Below, in pieces: positions 1-9,072 of a stretch of 64,000 nucleotides of DNA. The position numbers and the translations under genes are program-made. Under the pieces are notes generated by a model. The model ran no database searches, had not been told where the DNA came from, and worked only from the letters and a program-made list of their open reading frames with translations. How positions within the stretch are numbered: position 1 is the first letter of the stretch; each line of letters begins with the position of its first letter. Source of the DNA: Parendozoicomonas sp. Alg238-R29 (GTDB taxonomy: Bacteria > Pseudomonadota > Gammaproteobacteria > Pseudomonadales > Endozoicomonadaceae); NCBI RefSeq assembly GCF_947331445.1, contig NZ_CAMZOG010000011.1, positions 1-64,000 of the forward strand, read 5' to 3'.

Positions 1-83
1 TCGCCCTCGCTCGATAAGAAAACCAGTGTCGTCAGTTTAGTCTACGAATCGTGGCTGAGGTTAGGTGGTAATCAGGTGGCGTT

Positions 84-1034
84 TTGGAAGAGGTGCGCCG
101 ACAAAGTTTGCAGGGGAGTGAAATGGTTTATCGTAAGAGTTGTGGAGGTCTTCTATGCCGAGAGTCTTTCGATAATCTACATCAAGCTGGAACCCCTTTT
201 CTTGCTCTACCTCATCATGATTTGCATCAGATACTGGAAAGAAAAGTTAGGCAAGTGCCTGTTCATAGAGGGTGTACGATACAACAGTTTCAGCTGGACT
301 CTCGAGGTGTCGATGTAGTGCTGAATAACGGTGAAAAGTGGCATGGAGATTTGTTGTTGGCTTGTGATGGTATTCATTCACAAATCAGGCAAACGATTTA
401 TCCAGATATAACCCTGTCAGACTTGGGGCTGTTTTGCTGGCGATTTATAACTGAAAAGCCAGAAGGTATTCAAACGGATCCACAACTGTTTTTTGGACGA
501 AACTCTGCCTTTTTGATTTACCCGATGATTAATAATCGTGTTTACTGCTATGGCCATATAGCTGATAGCTGCACGAAATCCCTTCCTGATGATAAGGCGA
601 GAGAAGAATTACAGTCACGCTTTGACGGTTACTACTCTCCTGTTCGGTCTGTGTTAACAAACTTACCTCCAAGTATTCGCTTAATTTGTGGCCGTATGCA
701 GGTAATGCCAAAATCTGTGTGGGGTGGGGAAAGAGCTTTGATTCTAGGGGATGCTGCTCACGGATGTGGTCCAATTCTGCAACAGGGTGTGGCTCAAGGG
801 CTGGAAGATGCATCTCTACTGACTGAAGAGCTTAATAAAACTGAAGATCTTAATCAGGCTTTGCATAGCTTTATTTTCCGAAGAAGTGCCCGGGTTAACT
901 GGGTCGGGAATTACTCAAATACTAAGCTTAAAGATTTGTCTTCAACAGAAGAGATAAGCAGAAATGAGTCGTTAAAACAGAATGGCCCTATTCATACATG
1001 TGGTTGGAAGCAGTTATTTGCAATGCCTTTATGA
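84..1034 (+). pseudogene. FAD-dependent monooxygenase remnant, 5' end missing or frameshifted
   Basis: The reading frame encodes the C-terminal three quarters of a PHBH/UbiH-type flavoprotein monooxygenase. LLACDGIHSQIR (about residues 91-102) is the conserved DG motif and ILGDAAHGCGP (about 220-230) is the second FAD-binding GD motif. The N-terminal GxGxxG Rossmann fold is absent. In this frame stops lie at 15-17 and 69-71, and the only start is TTG at 84 with no convincing ribosome site. Frame +1 upstream reads SPSLDKKTSV, which resembles the end of the first FAD beta-alpha-beta unit, so one or more frameshifts rather than a clean deletion may have split the gene. The true 5' end may lie before the window. 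Family membership is sure; the substrate is unknown. Confidence 0.7.
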
Positions 1035-1040
1035 ATTTAA

Positions 1041-1478
1041 TCAGAGGTAGTTTTGTTTTGTCTTCGGTGGGCGCTTATTACGGGAAGTTCTCGATGTCGT
1101 CTTTTTTGCGGCTTTGGGGAAAAGAGTTTTATTTAACTCGTATACGGTTTGCAGATAATTTTCTATCGCTTTGGACAACCCGGGTATAGCTGTATCAAGG
1201 ATAGCGACAAGGTTTTCAGTTTTGCCCTCACTTTTTTCAATGGCGTTTTCTATAGTGTGTTCAAAGCTTAAATCATCAACCACCAGTGCATTGATTTTTT
1301 TCTGCGCATTCTCTGCTTTTAAGGCTAAATAGCTGGCATCTTCCAGGCGTTCTTCTGGCCCTTTCTTTGTTGTTATTTCTTGTTGTAATAACCCTTCCAT
1401 ACCCAAAAGCGAAGCAAGAGCTCTAGCTTGTTTGAAATGGTTGGTCAATTGCTGACGAAGTGGGCTGTTTGAGGACAT
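1041..1478 (-). CDS. Hypothetical helical protein with basic C-terminal tail
   Basis: A 145-residue protein I do not recognise. It is mostly predicted helix, with no signal peptide or membrane segment. The last 30 residues form a Lys/Arg/Thr-rich tail (KKTTSRTSRNKRPPK). It lies 8 bases downstream of the repeat-rich gene 1487-3043 on the same strand, so the two are probably co-transcribed. A role as partner or chaperone of the larger protein is possible from position and size only; no chaperone motif is visible. Confidence 0.6.
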   Translation of the reverse strand: MSSNSPLRQQLTNHFKQARALASLLGMEGLLQQEITTKKGPEERLEDASYLALKAENAQKKINALVVDDLSFEHTIENAIEKSEGKTENLVAILDTAIPGLSKAIENYLQTVYELNKTLFPKAAKKTTSRTSRNKRPPKTKQNYL

Positions 1479-1486
1479 AATAAAGT

Positions 1487-3043
1487 TTAAAATATTTTTT
1501 TGAAGAATTTTTTAACTTTGTTTACTGGCTTGTGAATAACTTCATTTGCCACCTTTTCTGCGGTTTTCTCGGTCTCTTTCGCTACGTCCTTGGCAACATC
1601 CTTAATCTTTCCCTCAGCCTTTTTGGCAGCCTGTTCTACTGTATTAAACGTGTCTTTTATATCATTATGTAGTGATTTAAAGGAGGAGAAAATATCATCC
1701 TTGAAGAAATCTTCGACCTCCTCTGCACCTTCTTTTATGCCATAACCAACCATTGTTGCACTGTTTTTTAAACTATCTCCGGCTTTGGAGAATGCGTTGC
1801 CTATTTCTTGGCCAGCATCTTTGAAGGAATTCCCAACCTTTTGACCAGTTTCTGAAAATGCGTTGCCTACAGTATTTACTGATTGATTCACGCCGTTTTC
1901 AACATGAGAGTCAAACTGGGTGAAGTTTTCTTTAAGGCTATGGCCGATATTTTCAAACCCTTGTTTATAGTGATTTCCAACAGTTTTAATGCCTTCCAGA
2001 GAAGATTGTGCTGCATCGTTAAAAACTTTCTTAGTTTCATGGCTTATTTTCGAGAATCCTTGTGCAGCCAAATACAGGGCTACTTCTCCAAGACCAGGTT
2101 CTTCCGTTTGCACACCTTCTTCTGTATCGACTGACGTGCTGGGAGACGGTGATGATTGTGGACTCAGCTCTTCGCTGACGGCGGTAAACGTTTGGGACAG
2201 AGTATTACCTGTCTGGGTGTGACCGTTGCTTATCACTTGGGCTGAAGACTCCACACTGCTTCCTAGATCATTGATCCATGATTCAAAATCATTCCAGGAA
2301 TTTTCATTGACCAGAGTTTGCGGTTGTTGCAGAGCCTGATTGATTTTTTCTCCAGTTTGGCGAGTTGTTTCAGCTAGAGAAGACATGTCTTTTTCAATCG
2401 CAAGCCCGCTCTGGCGAAAGCCATTTTCAACCTGAACCGCTACTTTTGAAACTTTTTCGCCAATGCTTGGTTGATCCTGAGCTATTGTCTGCGCGGCTTG
2501 CTCTATACCTTTACGCACATCATTGCCAGCCACCTTCAGGCCAGCATTCATCACGCGACTAGAGCTTTCGAAACCATCTGCCAGAGTTGTTGCCACAGCT
2601 CCAAACCTACCTTTTTCCACCTCTTTAGATACTTGACTGAGAGTAGTACTCATGATGTCAGCGGCTCGTTCAGCCGCTTTTTCCATTTTGTCGCCTGCCT
2701 TATGAAACCCCCCTTCTATTTGGCGAATTACCGTTTTCGGAGTGGCTTTAATGCTTTTGGGGGAGGCTCCTTGTGCGGAAGCCGTTTCCTGGGTTTTATT
2801 TTCCTCTGGCACTGATGCAGTGGCTTTTGCTTCTGCCCTCGCCGCAAACTGAGCCTGGGCTTCTTTAATATCTTTAAGAACCGGTTGGTATTTGAATGAT
2901 CGGATTTGACTAAATGGCGTCAGGAAAGCCCGGAATGTGGCTTTCAGTGTGGAAGTGGTTTTCTCAGGGGATTCGGTATTCAGAACACGGGCTGAGAGGC
3001 TGGGGTTTATGCCCGATGCTCCCCGCGATGAACCGATATCCAT
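1487..3043 (-). CDS. Large amphipathic 11-mer repeat protein, possible secreted effector
   Basis: This 518-residue protein is dominated by amphipathic helix. Residues about 355-387 and 392-446 are runs of 11-residue units with the pattern (V/I)GNxFxxxGxx, for example VGNSFKDAGQE followed by IGNAFSKAGDS. Looser copies occur from about residue 108 onward. The first 60 residues are Ser/Thr-rich without a classical signal peptide. A disordered Pro/Ser/Glu stretch covers about 290-318, and the C-terminus is strongly basic (VNKVKKFFKKIF). Eleven-residue amphipathic repeats are known from perilipins, synuclein, apolipoproteins and LEA proteins, where they bind lipid surfaces. Function here is inferred: a lipid- or membrane-binding protein, possibly exported. 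A phasin-like role is an alternative. Confidence 0.75.
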   Translation of the reverse strand: MDIGSSRGASGINPSLSARVLNTESPEKTTSTLKATFRAFLTPFSQIRSFKYQPVLKDIKEAQAQFAARAEAKATASVPEENKTQETASAQGASPKSIKATPKTVIRQIEGGFHKAGDKMEKAAERAADIMSTTLSQVSKEVEKGRFGAVATTLADGFESSSRVMNAGLKVAGNDVRKGIEQAAQTIAQDQPSIGEKVSKVAVQVENGFRQSGLAIEKDMSSLAETTRQTGEKINQALQQPQTLVNENSWNDFESWINDLGSSVESSAQVISNGHTQTGNTLSQTFTAVSEELSPQSSPSPSTSVDTEEGVQTEEPGLGEVALYLAAQGFSKISHETKKVFNDAAQSSLEGIKTVGNHYKQGFENIGHSLKENFTQFDSHVENGVNQSVNTVGNAFSETGQKVGNSFKDAGQEIGNAFSKAGDSLKNSATMVGYGIKEGAEEVEDFFKDDIFSSFKSLHNDIKDTFNTVEQAAKKAEGKIKDVAKDVAKETEKTAEKVANEVIHKPVNKVKKFFKKIF

Positions 3044-3269
3044 GCTGCGCTTCCTTTGTCTGTACCCATTTTCAGGTTAGTACATTGAGCTATATGACTC
3101 TAACTTTTTAAGCCAAACCGAAAGATTCATCTAGACTTTCAAAGGTTGTAGGGCGCATCTCATTAAAGCAGAGCTGAGAACGCATGGTTTTGTTATGTGG
3201 ATCCGCAATGCCTGTCGAAAACATAATCTTTCACTGAAATTTTTTATCAGTGCTTCCGGGGAGACGAAT

Positions 3270-4769
3270 ATGCAGGTGGAACCCGCTGTTCTCATTACAT
3301 TTCTGGTGTATTTTCTGGGGATGCTTGGCTTGGGATTATTGGCCTGGCACAGAACCAATACCAGTGAAGATTACTTTCTTGGCGGGCGTTCACTAGGGCC
3401 ATGGACAACAGCTTTAAGTGCCAGTGCTTCCGATATGAGTGGTTGGCTGTTACTCGGTTTGCCTGGGTATGCTTTTGCGGCAGGCATGGAAGCATTCTGG
3501 TTAGCGGGGGGGATTCTGTTGGGAACCTGGGCAAACTGGTCACTGGTTGCCCGCCGCCTTCGTGTTTTCAGTGAAGCCGCGGGTAATGCTCTCACTCTGC
3601 CAGAGTATTTTTCTAATCGGTTCCATGATAAAGGCCGTGCTCTGCAGGTCATTTCTGCGGGTTTCATTATTCTCTTTTTCCTGTTTTATACCAGTGCAGG
3701 ACTGGTTGCCGGAGGCAAACTGTTCGAAACAGCGTTTGGGTTGGATTACCGCATAGCCGTTATCGTTGGGGCTATCAGCGTGATTTCCTACACGCTTTTT
3801 GGTGGTTACCTTGCGGTGTGCTGGACGGACTTTGTTCAGGGTTTGATGATGGCTGCGGCTCTGGTTGCGGTTCCTCTGGTTGTAATCGATCAGGTTGGCG
3901 GTTTTCAACAGATGGTGCAAACTCTGGATGACCATAATCCTGCACTGCTAAATCCCTTTACCGACAAAGCCGGTGAACCTCTGGATATGATTCTGGTTTT
4001 ATCTCTCCTTGGGTGGGGGCTTGGGTATTTTGGTCAGCCTCATATTCTTGCTCGTTTCAAAGGAATTCGAAGCCAGAAGGATCTTCCCGTAGCCCGTGCT
4101 ATAGCCGTGGGCTGGAGTGGGGTATGTCTTGTAGCAGCGCTGATGGTTGGTCTGGCAGGGCTGGTCTACCACCTTAACACTGGGGTCACCGTCAGTGATC
4201 CTGAGCAAATTTTTATGGTGCTTGTGGGGACCCTGTTTAATCCGGTGGTGGCCGGTATTCTGCTGGCAGCTATATTGGCAGCTGTAATGAGTACAGCTGA
4301 TTCCCAGTTGCTGGTTTGCTCAACGGCTTTCGCGGAAGATTTTTATAAAGATGTTTTCCATCCAGAGGCTGATCAGCAACGAGTGCTCTGGGTGGGGCGG
4401 TTAGCCGTTGTGGGAATTGCGGCGATTGCCACAGCTCTGGCACTGGACCCAGAGAGCAGTGTTTTGGGAATGGTGGCTTATGCATGGGCTGGGTTTGGCG
4501 CTGCTTTTGGCCCGGCTCTTGTTATCAGTCTGTTCTGGGACAAAATGACCCGCAATGGTGCTCTGGCCGGAATTGTGTCCGGAGGCCTGACCGTTGTTAT
4601 CTGGAATCAATTCAATGGTGGCATTTTTGAGTTGTATGAACTGATTCCCGGGTTTGTTGTATCCTGTCTGTCCATAGCTGTAGTCAGCCTGGCGGATCAG
4701 ACACCATCGTCTGAGGCACAGAGCATCTTTACAAAAATAAAACAGCATTTGGAAACTGTTGATGCTTAA
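3270..4769 (+). CDS. putP: Sodium/proline symporter PutP
   Basis: A 499-residue inner-membrane protein of the sodium:solute symporter family (SSF) with about 13 hydrophobic segments. It has the PutP-type N-terminus (LITFLVYFLGMLGLGLLAW), the SEDYFLGGRSLGPW motif and CWTDFVQG. PutP imports proline with Na+. An in-frame ATG exists at 3195, but the ATG at 3270 has a purine-rich GGGGAG ribosome site just upstream and matches the family start, so it was chosen. The ornithine aminotransferase gene follows on the same strand after a hairpin, suggesting a proline/ornithine use theme. Substrate specificity within SSF is by similarity only. Confidence 0.85.
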   Translation: MQVEPAVLITFLVYFLGMLGLGLLAWHRTNTSEDYFLGGRSLGPWTTALSASASDMSGWLLLGLPGYAFAAGMEAFWLAGGILLGTWANWSLVARRLRVFSEAAGNALTLPEYFSNRFHDKGRALQVISAGFIILFFLFYTSAGLVAGGKLFETAFGLDYRIAVIVGAISVISYTLFGGYLAVCWTDFVQGLMMAAALVAVPLVVIDQVGGFQQMVQTLDDHNPALLNPFTDKAGEPLDMILVLSLLGWGLGYFGQPHILARFKGIRSQKDLPVARAIAVGWSGVCLVAALMVGLAGLVYHLNTGVTVSDPEQIFMVLVGTLFNPVVAGILLAAILAAVMSTADSQLLVCSTAFAEDFYKDVFHPEADQQRVLWVGRLAVVGIAAIATALALDPESSVLGMVAYAWAGFGAAFGPALVISLFWDKMTRNGALAGIVSGGLTVVIWNQFNGGIFELYELIPGFVVSCLSIAVVSLADQTPSSEAQSIFTKIKQHLETVDA

Positions 4770-4816
4770 GGTATTGACCATTATTAGTAGTCTTGATACT
4801 TAATAGGCAACACCAT

Positions 4817-4842
4817 GCCCGAGCGTCTGTTCGGGCTTCTTC
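4817..4842 (+). terminator. Probable rho-independent terminator after putP
   Basis: Inverted repeat GCCCGA (4817-4822) and TCGGGC (4831-4836) with an 8-base loop, followed by a T-rich tract. It lies 47 bases after the putP stop and separates it from rocD. Confidence 0.5.
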
Positions 4843-4927
4843 ATAAGAGAATGATAATACCGGCGCTCGTTGATGATGGCAGGCACCACAAGTGTCGCTG
4901 TGTCACAGGTAGCCAGACGGAGGAGTT

Positions 4928-6145
4928 ATGACTGAGTATTCTTCATCTGAACTGATGGAACTTGAGCATAAATATGGCGCCCATAATTATCACCCTTTGC
5001 CGGTTGTTCTAGATAAGGGAAAGGGAGCCAAAGTCTGGGATGTTGAAGGGCGAGAGTATTTCGATTTCCTTTCTGCATATTCGGCTGTTAACCAAGGACA
5101 TTGTCATCCAAAAATTATTCAGGCGATGACAGAGCAGGCTGAACGCCTGACACTGACCTCTCGAGCCTTCCACAGCAGTGCCCTCGGTGTTTTTGAGAAA
5201 TACATGGCGGAGTATTTTGGCTTCGATAAGGTTTTGGCTATGAATACCGGAGCTGAAGCTGTAGAAACAGCAATTAAGCTGTGCCGGAAATGGGCATATC
5301 AGAAAAAAGGCATTGAGCCCCATAAGGCCAGAATCCTGGTCTGTGACGGCAACTTCCACGGTCGTACTACCACCATTATTTCCTTCTCTAACGATGAAGA
5401 AGCCAGGGCGGATTATGGTCCATACACTCCCGGCTTTACCCACGTCCCGTACAATGATCTGGCAGCCATGGAAGAAGCTATGCAGGCACCAGATATTGCC
5501 GGTGTTCTGGTAGAGCCTATTCAAGGGGAGGCAGGGGTTATCATTCCGGATGATGGTTTCCTGAAGGGCATTCGGGAATTATGCACTAAACATAATGCGC
5601 TGATGCTGGCCGATGAGGTGCAAACCGGGATTGCCAGAACCGGTAAATTGCTAGCTGTGAACCATGAAAATGTGCGTCCGGATGTTCTGATTCTGGGAAA
5701 AGCAGTATCTGGTGGTGTGTACCCGGTTTCCGCAGTACTGGCTGATGACGACATTATGCTCTGCATCAAGCCTGGGCAGCACGGTTCTACTTATGGCGGT
5801 AATCCCATGGCTTGCCAGGTTGCTATGGCAGCGCTGGATGTTGTTCGCGATGAACAACTTGCCGAAAATGCTGAAATTCAGGGGGCAGCTTTGCGAGCCG
5901 GGCTCAGGGAAATCCCCCATCCACTCCTGAAAACCGTTCGTGGTCGCGGTCTGCTTAATGCTATTGATATTGAGCCTGCTAACGGCATTGACGGTTGGCA
6001 GGTGTGTCTGAAGTTGGCGGAAAATGGCTTACTGGCTAAACCGACTCACGAACATACCATCCGTTTCTCCCCACCTCTGGTCATTTCCAGTGAAGAGGTT
6101 CAGGAGTGTATTGGTATTTTGAAAAAAACCTTCGCGGAGCTGTAA
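4928..6145 (+). CDS. rocD: Ornithine aminotransferase (ornithine--oxo-acid transaminase)
   Basis: A 405-residue class III PLP aminotransferase of normal family length. It moves the delta-amino group of ornithine to 2-oxoglutarate, giving glutamate semialdehyde and glutamate in the cytoplasm. Visible features are [12 protein letters not shown] (about 106-117, phosphate binding), LADEVQTG with Asp229 contacting the PLP ring nitrogen, and [10 protein letters not shown] with Lys258 as the expected Schiff-base lysine. The N-terminal block [10 protein letters not shown] separates ornithine aminotransferases from ArgD. A strong GGAGG-type ribosome site precedes the ATG. Together with putP it feeds proline-family carbon towards glutamate. 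Confidence 0.9.
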   Translation: MTEYSSSELMELEHKYGAHNYHPLPVVLDKGKGAKVWDVEGREYFDFLSAYSAVNQGHCHPKIIQAMTEQAERLTLTSRAFHSSALGVFEKYMAEYFGFDKVLAMNTGAEAVETAIKLCRKWAYQKKGIEPHKARILVCDGNFHGRTTTIISFSNDEEARADYGPYTPGFTHVPYNDLAAMEEAMQAPDIAGVLVEPIQGEAGVIIPDDGFLKGIRELCTKHNALMLADEVQTGIARTGKLLAVNHENVRPDVLILGKAVSGGVYPVSAVLADDDIMLCIKPGQHGSTYGGNPMACQVAMAALDVVRDEQLAENAEIQGAALRAGLREIPHPLLKTVRGRGLLNAIDIEPANGIDGWQVCLKLAENGLLAKPTHEHTIRFSPPLVISSEEVQECIGILKKTFAEL

Positions 6146-6171
6146 GAGCCTCTTTTTGAGCAGATAAGAGA

Positions 6172-6208
6172 AAAGGCCTCGATTGAAATGATCGAGGCCT
6201 TTATTTTT
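6172..6208. terminator. Bidirectional terminator after rocD
   Basis: Perfect 12-bp stem AAAGGCCTCGAT (6172-6183) and its complement (6191-6202), with a 7-base loop. A T-rich tract follows on the right and an A-run lies on the left, so it can work for rocD and for the small minus-strand frame at 6224-6340. Confidence 0.8.
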
Positions 6209-6223
6209 CTGGCTGGTTCTCCG

Positions 6224-6340
6224 TTACTCAAGAAGCATGTAGAAAGGCCAGTACAAAGCTCCTGCAACGAATACCCACAGGGCGACATCACCAATAACTT
6301 TCTCCATTTTCAAGAGACGACGGGATTGCTTCCGGTTCAC
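6224..6340 (-). CDS. Putative 38-residue single-pass membrane protein
   Basis: A short minus-strand frame from a GTG at 6340 with AAGGA six bases upstream. It has a basic head (MNRKQSRRLLKMEKVIG) followed by one hydrophobic helix (VALWVFVAGALYWPFYMLL). The frame stays open further upstream without an ATG, so the start is uncertain. The bidirectional hairpin just downstream would serve as its terminator. There is no recognisable family. The basic-then-hydrophobic layout is typical of small inner-membrane proteins; coding status is inferred. Confidence 0.4.
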   Translation of the reverse strand: MNRKQSRRLLKMEKVIGDVALWVFVAGALYWPFYMLLE

Positions 6341-6527
6341 AACGGCTTCCTTGCTGAATAAGTGAAATTTAAGGTTGATGGGAAGCCGCTTCAGAACGCC
6401 TGTCGGGCCGCCACAAACTTCATTTAAGACGACCCCTCAGGAATTGCGACCAGAAATTCATAATCATTTCTTATTGTTTTGAGCGTGATTATTACTTTCC
6501 TTGGGAAATACCCAAATTACAGGGGAG
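6341..6527. other. Non-coding spacer
   Basis: Between the small membrane ORF and the next gene I see no convincing RNA gene or repeat. The open frame of the small ORF continues back to about 6428 without an ATG. Confidence 0.4.
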
Positions 6528-7067
6528 CTAACCAGTTTGGGTTGGAGAGCGGGCAAACGGGTTGGTTATCGTTGAGGAGTAGCCAGCCAGAATCACTCCC
6601 GGATGCCGAAACTGAATTTTTCTGCGAATCTGGGAAACCTTTCGCCGGGGTAGGTCAACCAGAACCAGGCAGGCTCCGGAATCAATATCTTTCTGAAACC
6701 GGGCAATATGGTAATTCAGGCGAGATATACCCATCAGGCCACCAGACCAAGCTCCAAATAGCGTGAAGACAAGAGTTGTAAAAACTACTTCAGCAATGCC
6801 GAAGCTGTTTGGGATCAATTGAAGTACGTGAACCACATATGACCACACCAGGCTGATGCAAAGACCAATAATGGCGCCACGTTCGCCAAGGTGAATGAGG
6901 TCATAGCGCTGGAAGAAATGGGCGGGATGAATATGGTGGTGATAGAGGCCAGCATCGTCAGTGCTGAGCCCGTGAATGTGCCATTCTCCAACACCAGCCC
7001 GGCGCAGATCACTGACCAGACAATCTGCTTCGTCAACAGAGTGAGTAAGATAGTAGAGCCGCTTCAT
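6528..7067 (-). CDS. Conserved membrane protein with N-terminal ferredoxin-like domain
   Basis: A 179-residue protein. The N-terminal part (KRLYYLTHSVDEADCLVSDL) looks like the nucleotide-free alpha/beta domain found in YflT/DUF1269-type proteins. It is followed by two membrane helices (about 64-84 and 90-113) with a short loop rich in small residues, and a cytoplasmic C-terminal domain. An upstream in-frame ATG at 7094 lacks a ribosome site, whereas ATG 7067 follows GGGGTCAGATA; 7067 was chosen. The family is often annotated as hypothetical in marine gammaproteobacteria. Function is unknown. Confidence 0.7.
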   Translation of the reverse strand: MKRLYYLTHSVDEADCLVSDLRRAGVGEWHIHGLSTDDAGLYHHHIHPAHFFQRYDLIHLGERGAIIGLCISLVWSYVVHVLQLIPNSFGIAEVVFTTLVFTLFGAWSGGLMGISRLNYHIARFQKDIDSGACLVLVDLPRRKVSQIRRKIQFRHPGVILAGYSSTITNPFARSPTQTG

Positions 7068-7158
7068 TATCTGACCCCCGAACAGGAAGTGCATTCAGTA
7101 TATGAAGCGTTCACGGAAGCAATAAACGGATTTGCTCTTTCTATATGTCTTTTGCTTA

Positions 7159-7491
7159 TCAGGCGAGGGTGTGTTTCTTTTTCAATAGGGCCTTAAAGCG
7201 AGCCTGTTTTTCTTCTTCACTCAAAACCTCAGCGGGAGGTAGGTCAGGAACCAGCGGGCTGGTATCCAGTGAAGAGGGTGTAGTGTTTTCAGGTTCGCTG
7301 GTTTTGCCTTTTTCCATCCACTCATCCATCACATCCAGTGCTTCCAGAAACCCGGCTTCATCGGGGTGTTCTTCTGGCATAGCATCCAACTTGGTTGCTA
7401 TGGCTGTTCGAATACGAAGCAGTTCTTCCTGAGAGGCAGTGCTTCCATTGTCAGCGAGCCACTGACGGGCCGATTCACCATTGGTGGCCAT
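7159..7491 (-). CDS. Hypothetical acidic protein
   Basis: A 110-residue cytoplasmic protein, Glu/Asp-rich in the middle with a basic end (ARFKALLKKKHTLA). It has no membrane segment or recognised motif. It lies just upstream of the 6528-7067 gene on the same strand with a 91-base gap, so co-transcription is possible. The 170-base spacer to menF on the other side holds a 6-bp hairpin at 7537-7551 and presumably divergent promoters. Confidence 0.6.
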   Translation of the reverse strand: MATNGESARQWLADNGSTASQEELLRIRTAIATKLDAMPEEHPDEAGFLEALDVMDEWMEKGKTSEPENTTPSSLDTSPLVPDLPPAEVLSEEEKQARFKALLKKKHTLA

Positions 7492-7661
7492 GTATCTACA
7501 AATCCTTGATCTTTTCAGGCGGGGAATTCTACCACAGCACCTGAAAGGTGCCTGCTGTTTCTCAACCTGTTACTACCGTTTATCGCTGTTTCGGTATATA
7601 CCAGCCTGTGATCTGATCTCTGGCATCCTAAAATAGTGGCTCATCCTAGTCATGACGGATC

Positions 7662-9065
7662 ATGAACGTAAACGCACATCAGTTTCCATCGGTTTTCACG
7701 ATGGCTCGGGATCTTTTGGTCGAAAAAATTATCGACATTGAGCCAGGTACCGGCTGGCACAGGCTGGAACAGCAGGTTGATTGTCTAGTCAGTAACAACT
7801 GCATCGAACAGTTGGCCTGGCTTGCAGCCGGACGTGGCGTGCGTACTTTCTGGGCGAACAGGAAGAGTTCCCTGATCTCAGCCGGCCAGGGCGTAGCTCT
7901 TTCGATCCGTATTGGCGACACCGTTCCACCCTCGCAGGTTTTGCGTGAGAGTGAGCCTTTGATGCGGGAAGTTCTTGCTGCGTGCCCAAATGCCCGCTTT
8001 TACGGAGGAATGGCGTTTTCTGAGCAGGCTGGTGATCACTGGTCAGGTTTTGGTGGTGGACAAATCCTGCTGCCACGCTTTGAGTTACTCAGTTATCAAG
8101 GGCAACTGATTTTAGCTTGTAACCTCCAGCTTCCTCTAGGCTCTCAGGGTGTTGCTCTTAAAAAGCAGATAGCGATAGAGGCTCAGACTTTGGCCGTGAT
8201 CGAAGATCTGAATCGGTTCCCTAAAACCCTGCCAGTTGCCACTGTTACGGGCAATATTCCTGTCTGGGCGACTTGGGAAGCTCAGGTTGATACGGTTCTT
8301 GAGGCTCTTGAAAAAAGGAACCTGGCTAAGGTGGTTTTATCCCGGGAGCAGACTCTCTCCATCGATGGCGAGTTGTGCCCCTGGTCAATGTTGATGCGCT
8401 GGCAAGCCATGACCCCGGAAACCTACCGTTTCGCGCTCTGGAACAATCACAACGAATGTTTTTTCGGAGCGTCTCCGGAGAGTCTTTATCACCGGCACAA
8501 ACAGAACCTCGACAGTGAGGCTCTGGCCGGAACCGCACCAAGAGGCAGGACTCCTGTTCAGGATCGTAAACTGGCTGCCAATCTTTTAGCGGATGATAAA
8601 AATCGCCGGGAGAATTCGCTGGTTATGCGGGCTATTACCGATGCGTTGTCTGAATGCAGTGAGAGTGTGGAGTTCACCGCTGATACCAATCTGGTTAAGC
8701 TGCGCAGTGTTCAGCACTTGCGGAAAAAAGTGCGAGCCTATCTGAAACCGGATACCACCGATGCCGAGCTTATCGAGCGTTTACATCCAACACCTGCGAT
8801 GGGTGGGGCACCTAAAGCGGAAGCGCTCTCGCTGATCCAGCGACTGGAAACGCACCAGCGGGGCTGGTACTCCGGGCCGTTCGGCATGATTGAGAAGGAT
8901 GGGGCGGATATTTCTGTTGCCATTCGGTGTGCTCTGCTTCAGGGGCAAAGTCTGCGTCTCTACTCTGGCGTTGGCCTGGTTCCTGGTTCGCATGCGGATG
9001 AGGAATGGGCAGAACTTGATAGCAAGTTGAAAACCGTACAATCCCTGCTGAATGTTAAGTTGTGA
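7662..9065 (+). CDS. menF: Isochorismate synthase MenF
   Basis: A 467-residue chorismate-binding enzyme converting chorismate to isochorismate, the first step of menaquinone synthesis. The C-terminal half holds the family blocks KVVLSREQTLS, LAGTAPRGRTPVQDRKLA, RENSLVMRAITDAL, LHPTPAMGGAPK and YSGPFGMIEKDGADISVAIR. The ending GVGLVPGSHADEEWAELDSK carries the Mg2+-binding Glu residues. An entC-type salicylate/enterobactin role is excluded by context, since menD follows. It starts the men operon; the ATG has only a weak ribosome site, and ATG 7701 is a possible alternative. Confidence 0.92.
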   Translation: MNVNAHQFPSVFTMARDLLVEKIIDIEPGTGWHRLEQQVDCLVSNNCIEQLAWLAAGRGVRTFWANRKSSLISAGQGVALSIRIGDTVPPSQVLRESEPLMREVLAACPNARFYGGMAFSEQAGDHWSGFGGGQILLPRFELLSYQGQLILACNLQLPLGSQGVALKKQIAIEAQTLAVIEDLNRFPKTLPVATVTGNIPVWATWEAQVDTVLEALEKRNLAKVVLSREQTLSIDGELCPWSMLMRWQAMTPETYRFALWNNHNECFFGASPESLYHRHKQNLDSEALAGTAPRGRTPVQDRKLAANLLADDKNRRENSLVMRAITDALSECSESVEFTADTNLVKLRSVQHLRKKVRAYLKPDTTDAELIERLHPTPAMGGAPKAEALSLIQRLETHQRGWYSGPFGMIEKDGADISVAIRCALLQGQSLRLYSGVGLVPGSHADEEWAELDSKLKTVQSLLNVKL

Positions 9066-9072
9066 GCACCTG

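Noticed and set aside
3131-3358. 75-codon minus-strand frame at the putP start
   Set aside because: Overlaps the putP ribosome site and coding start; no coding character.
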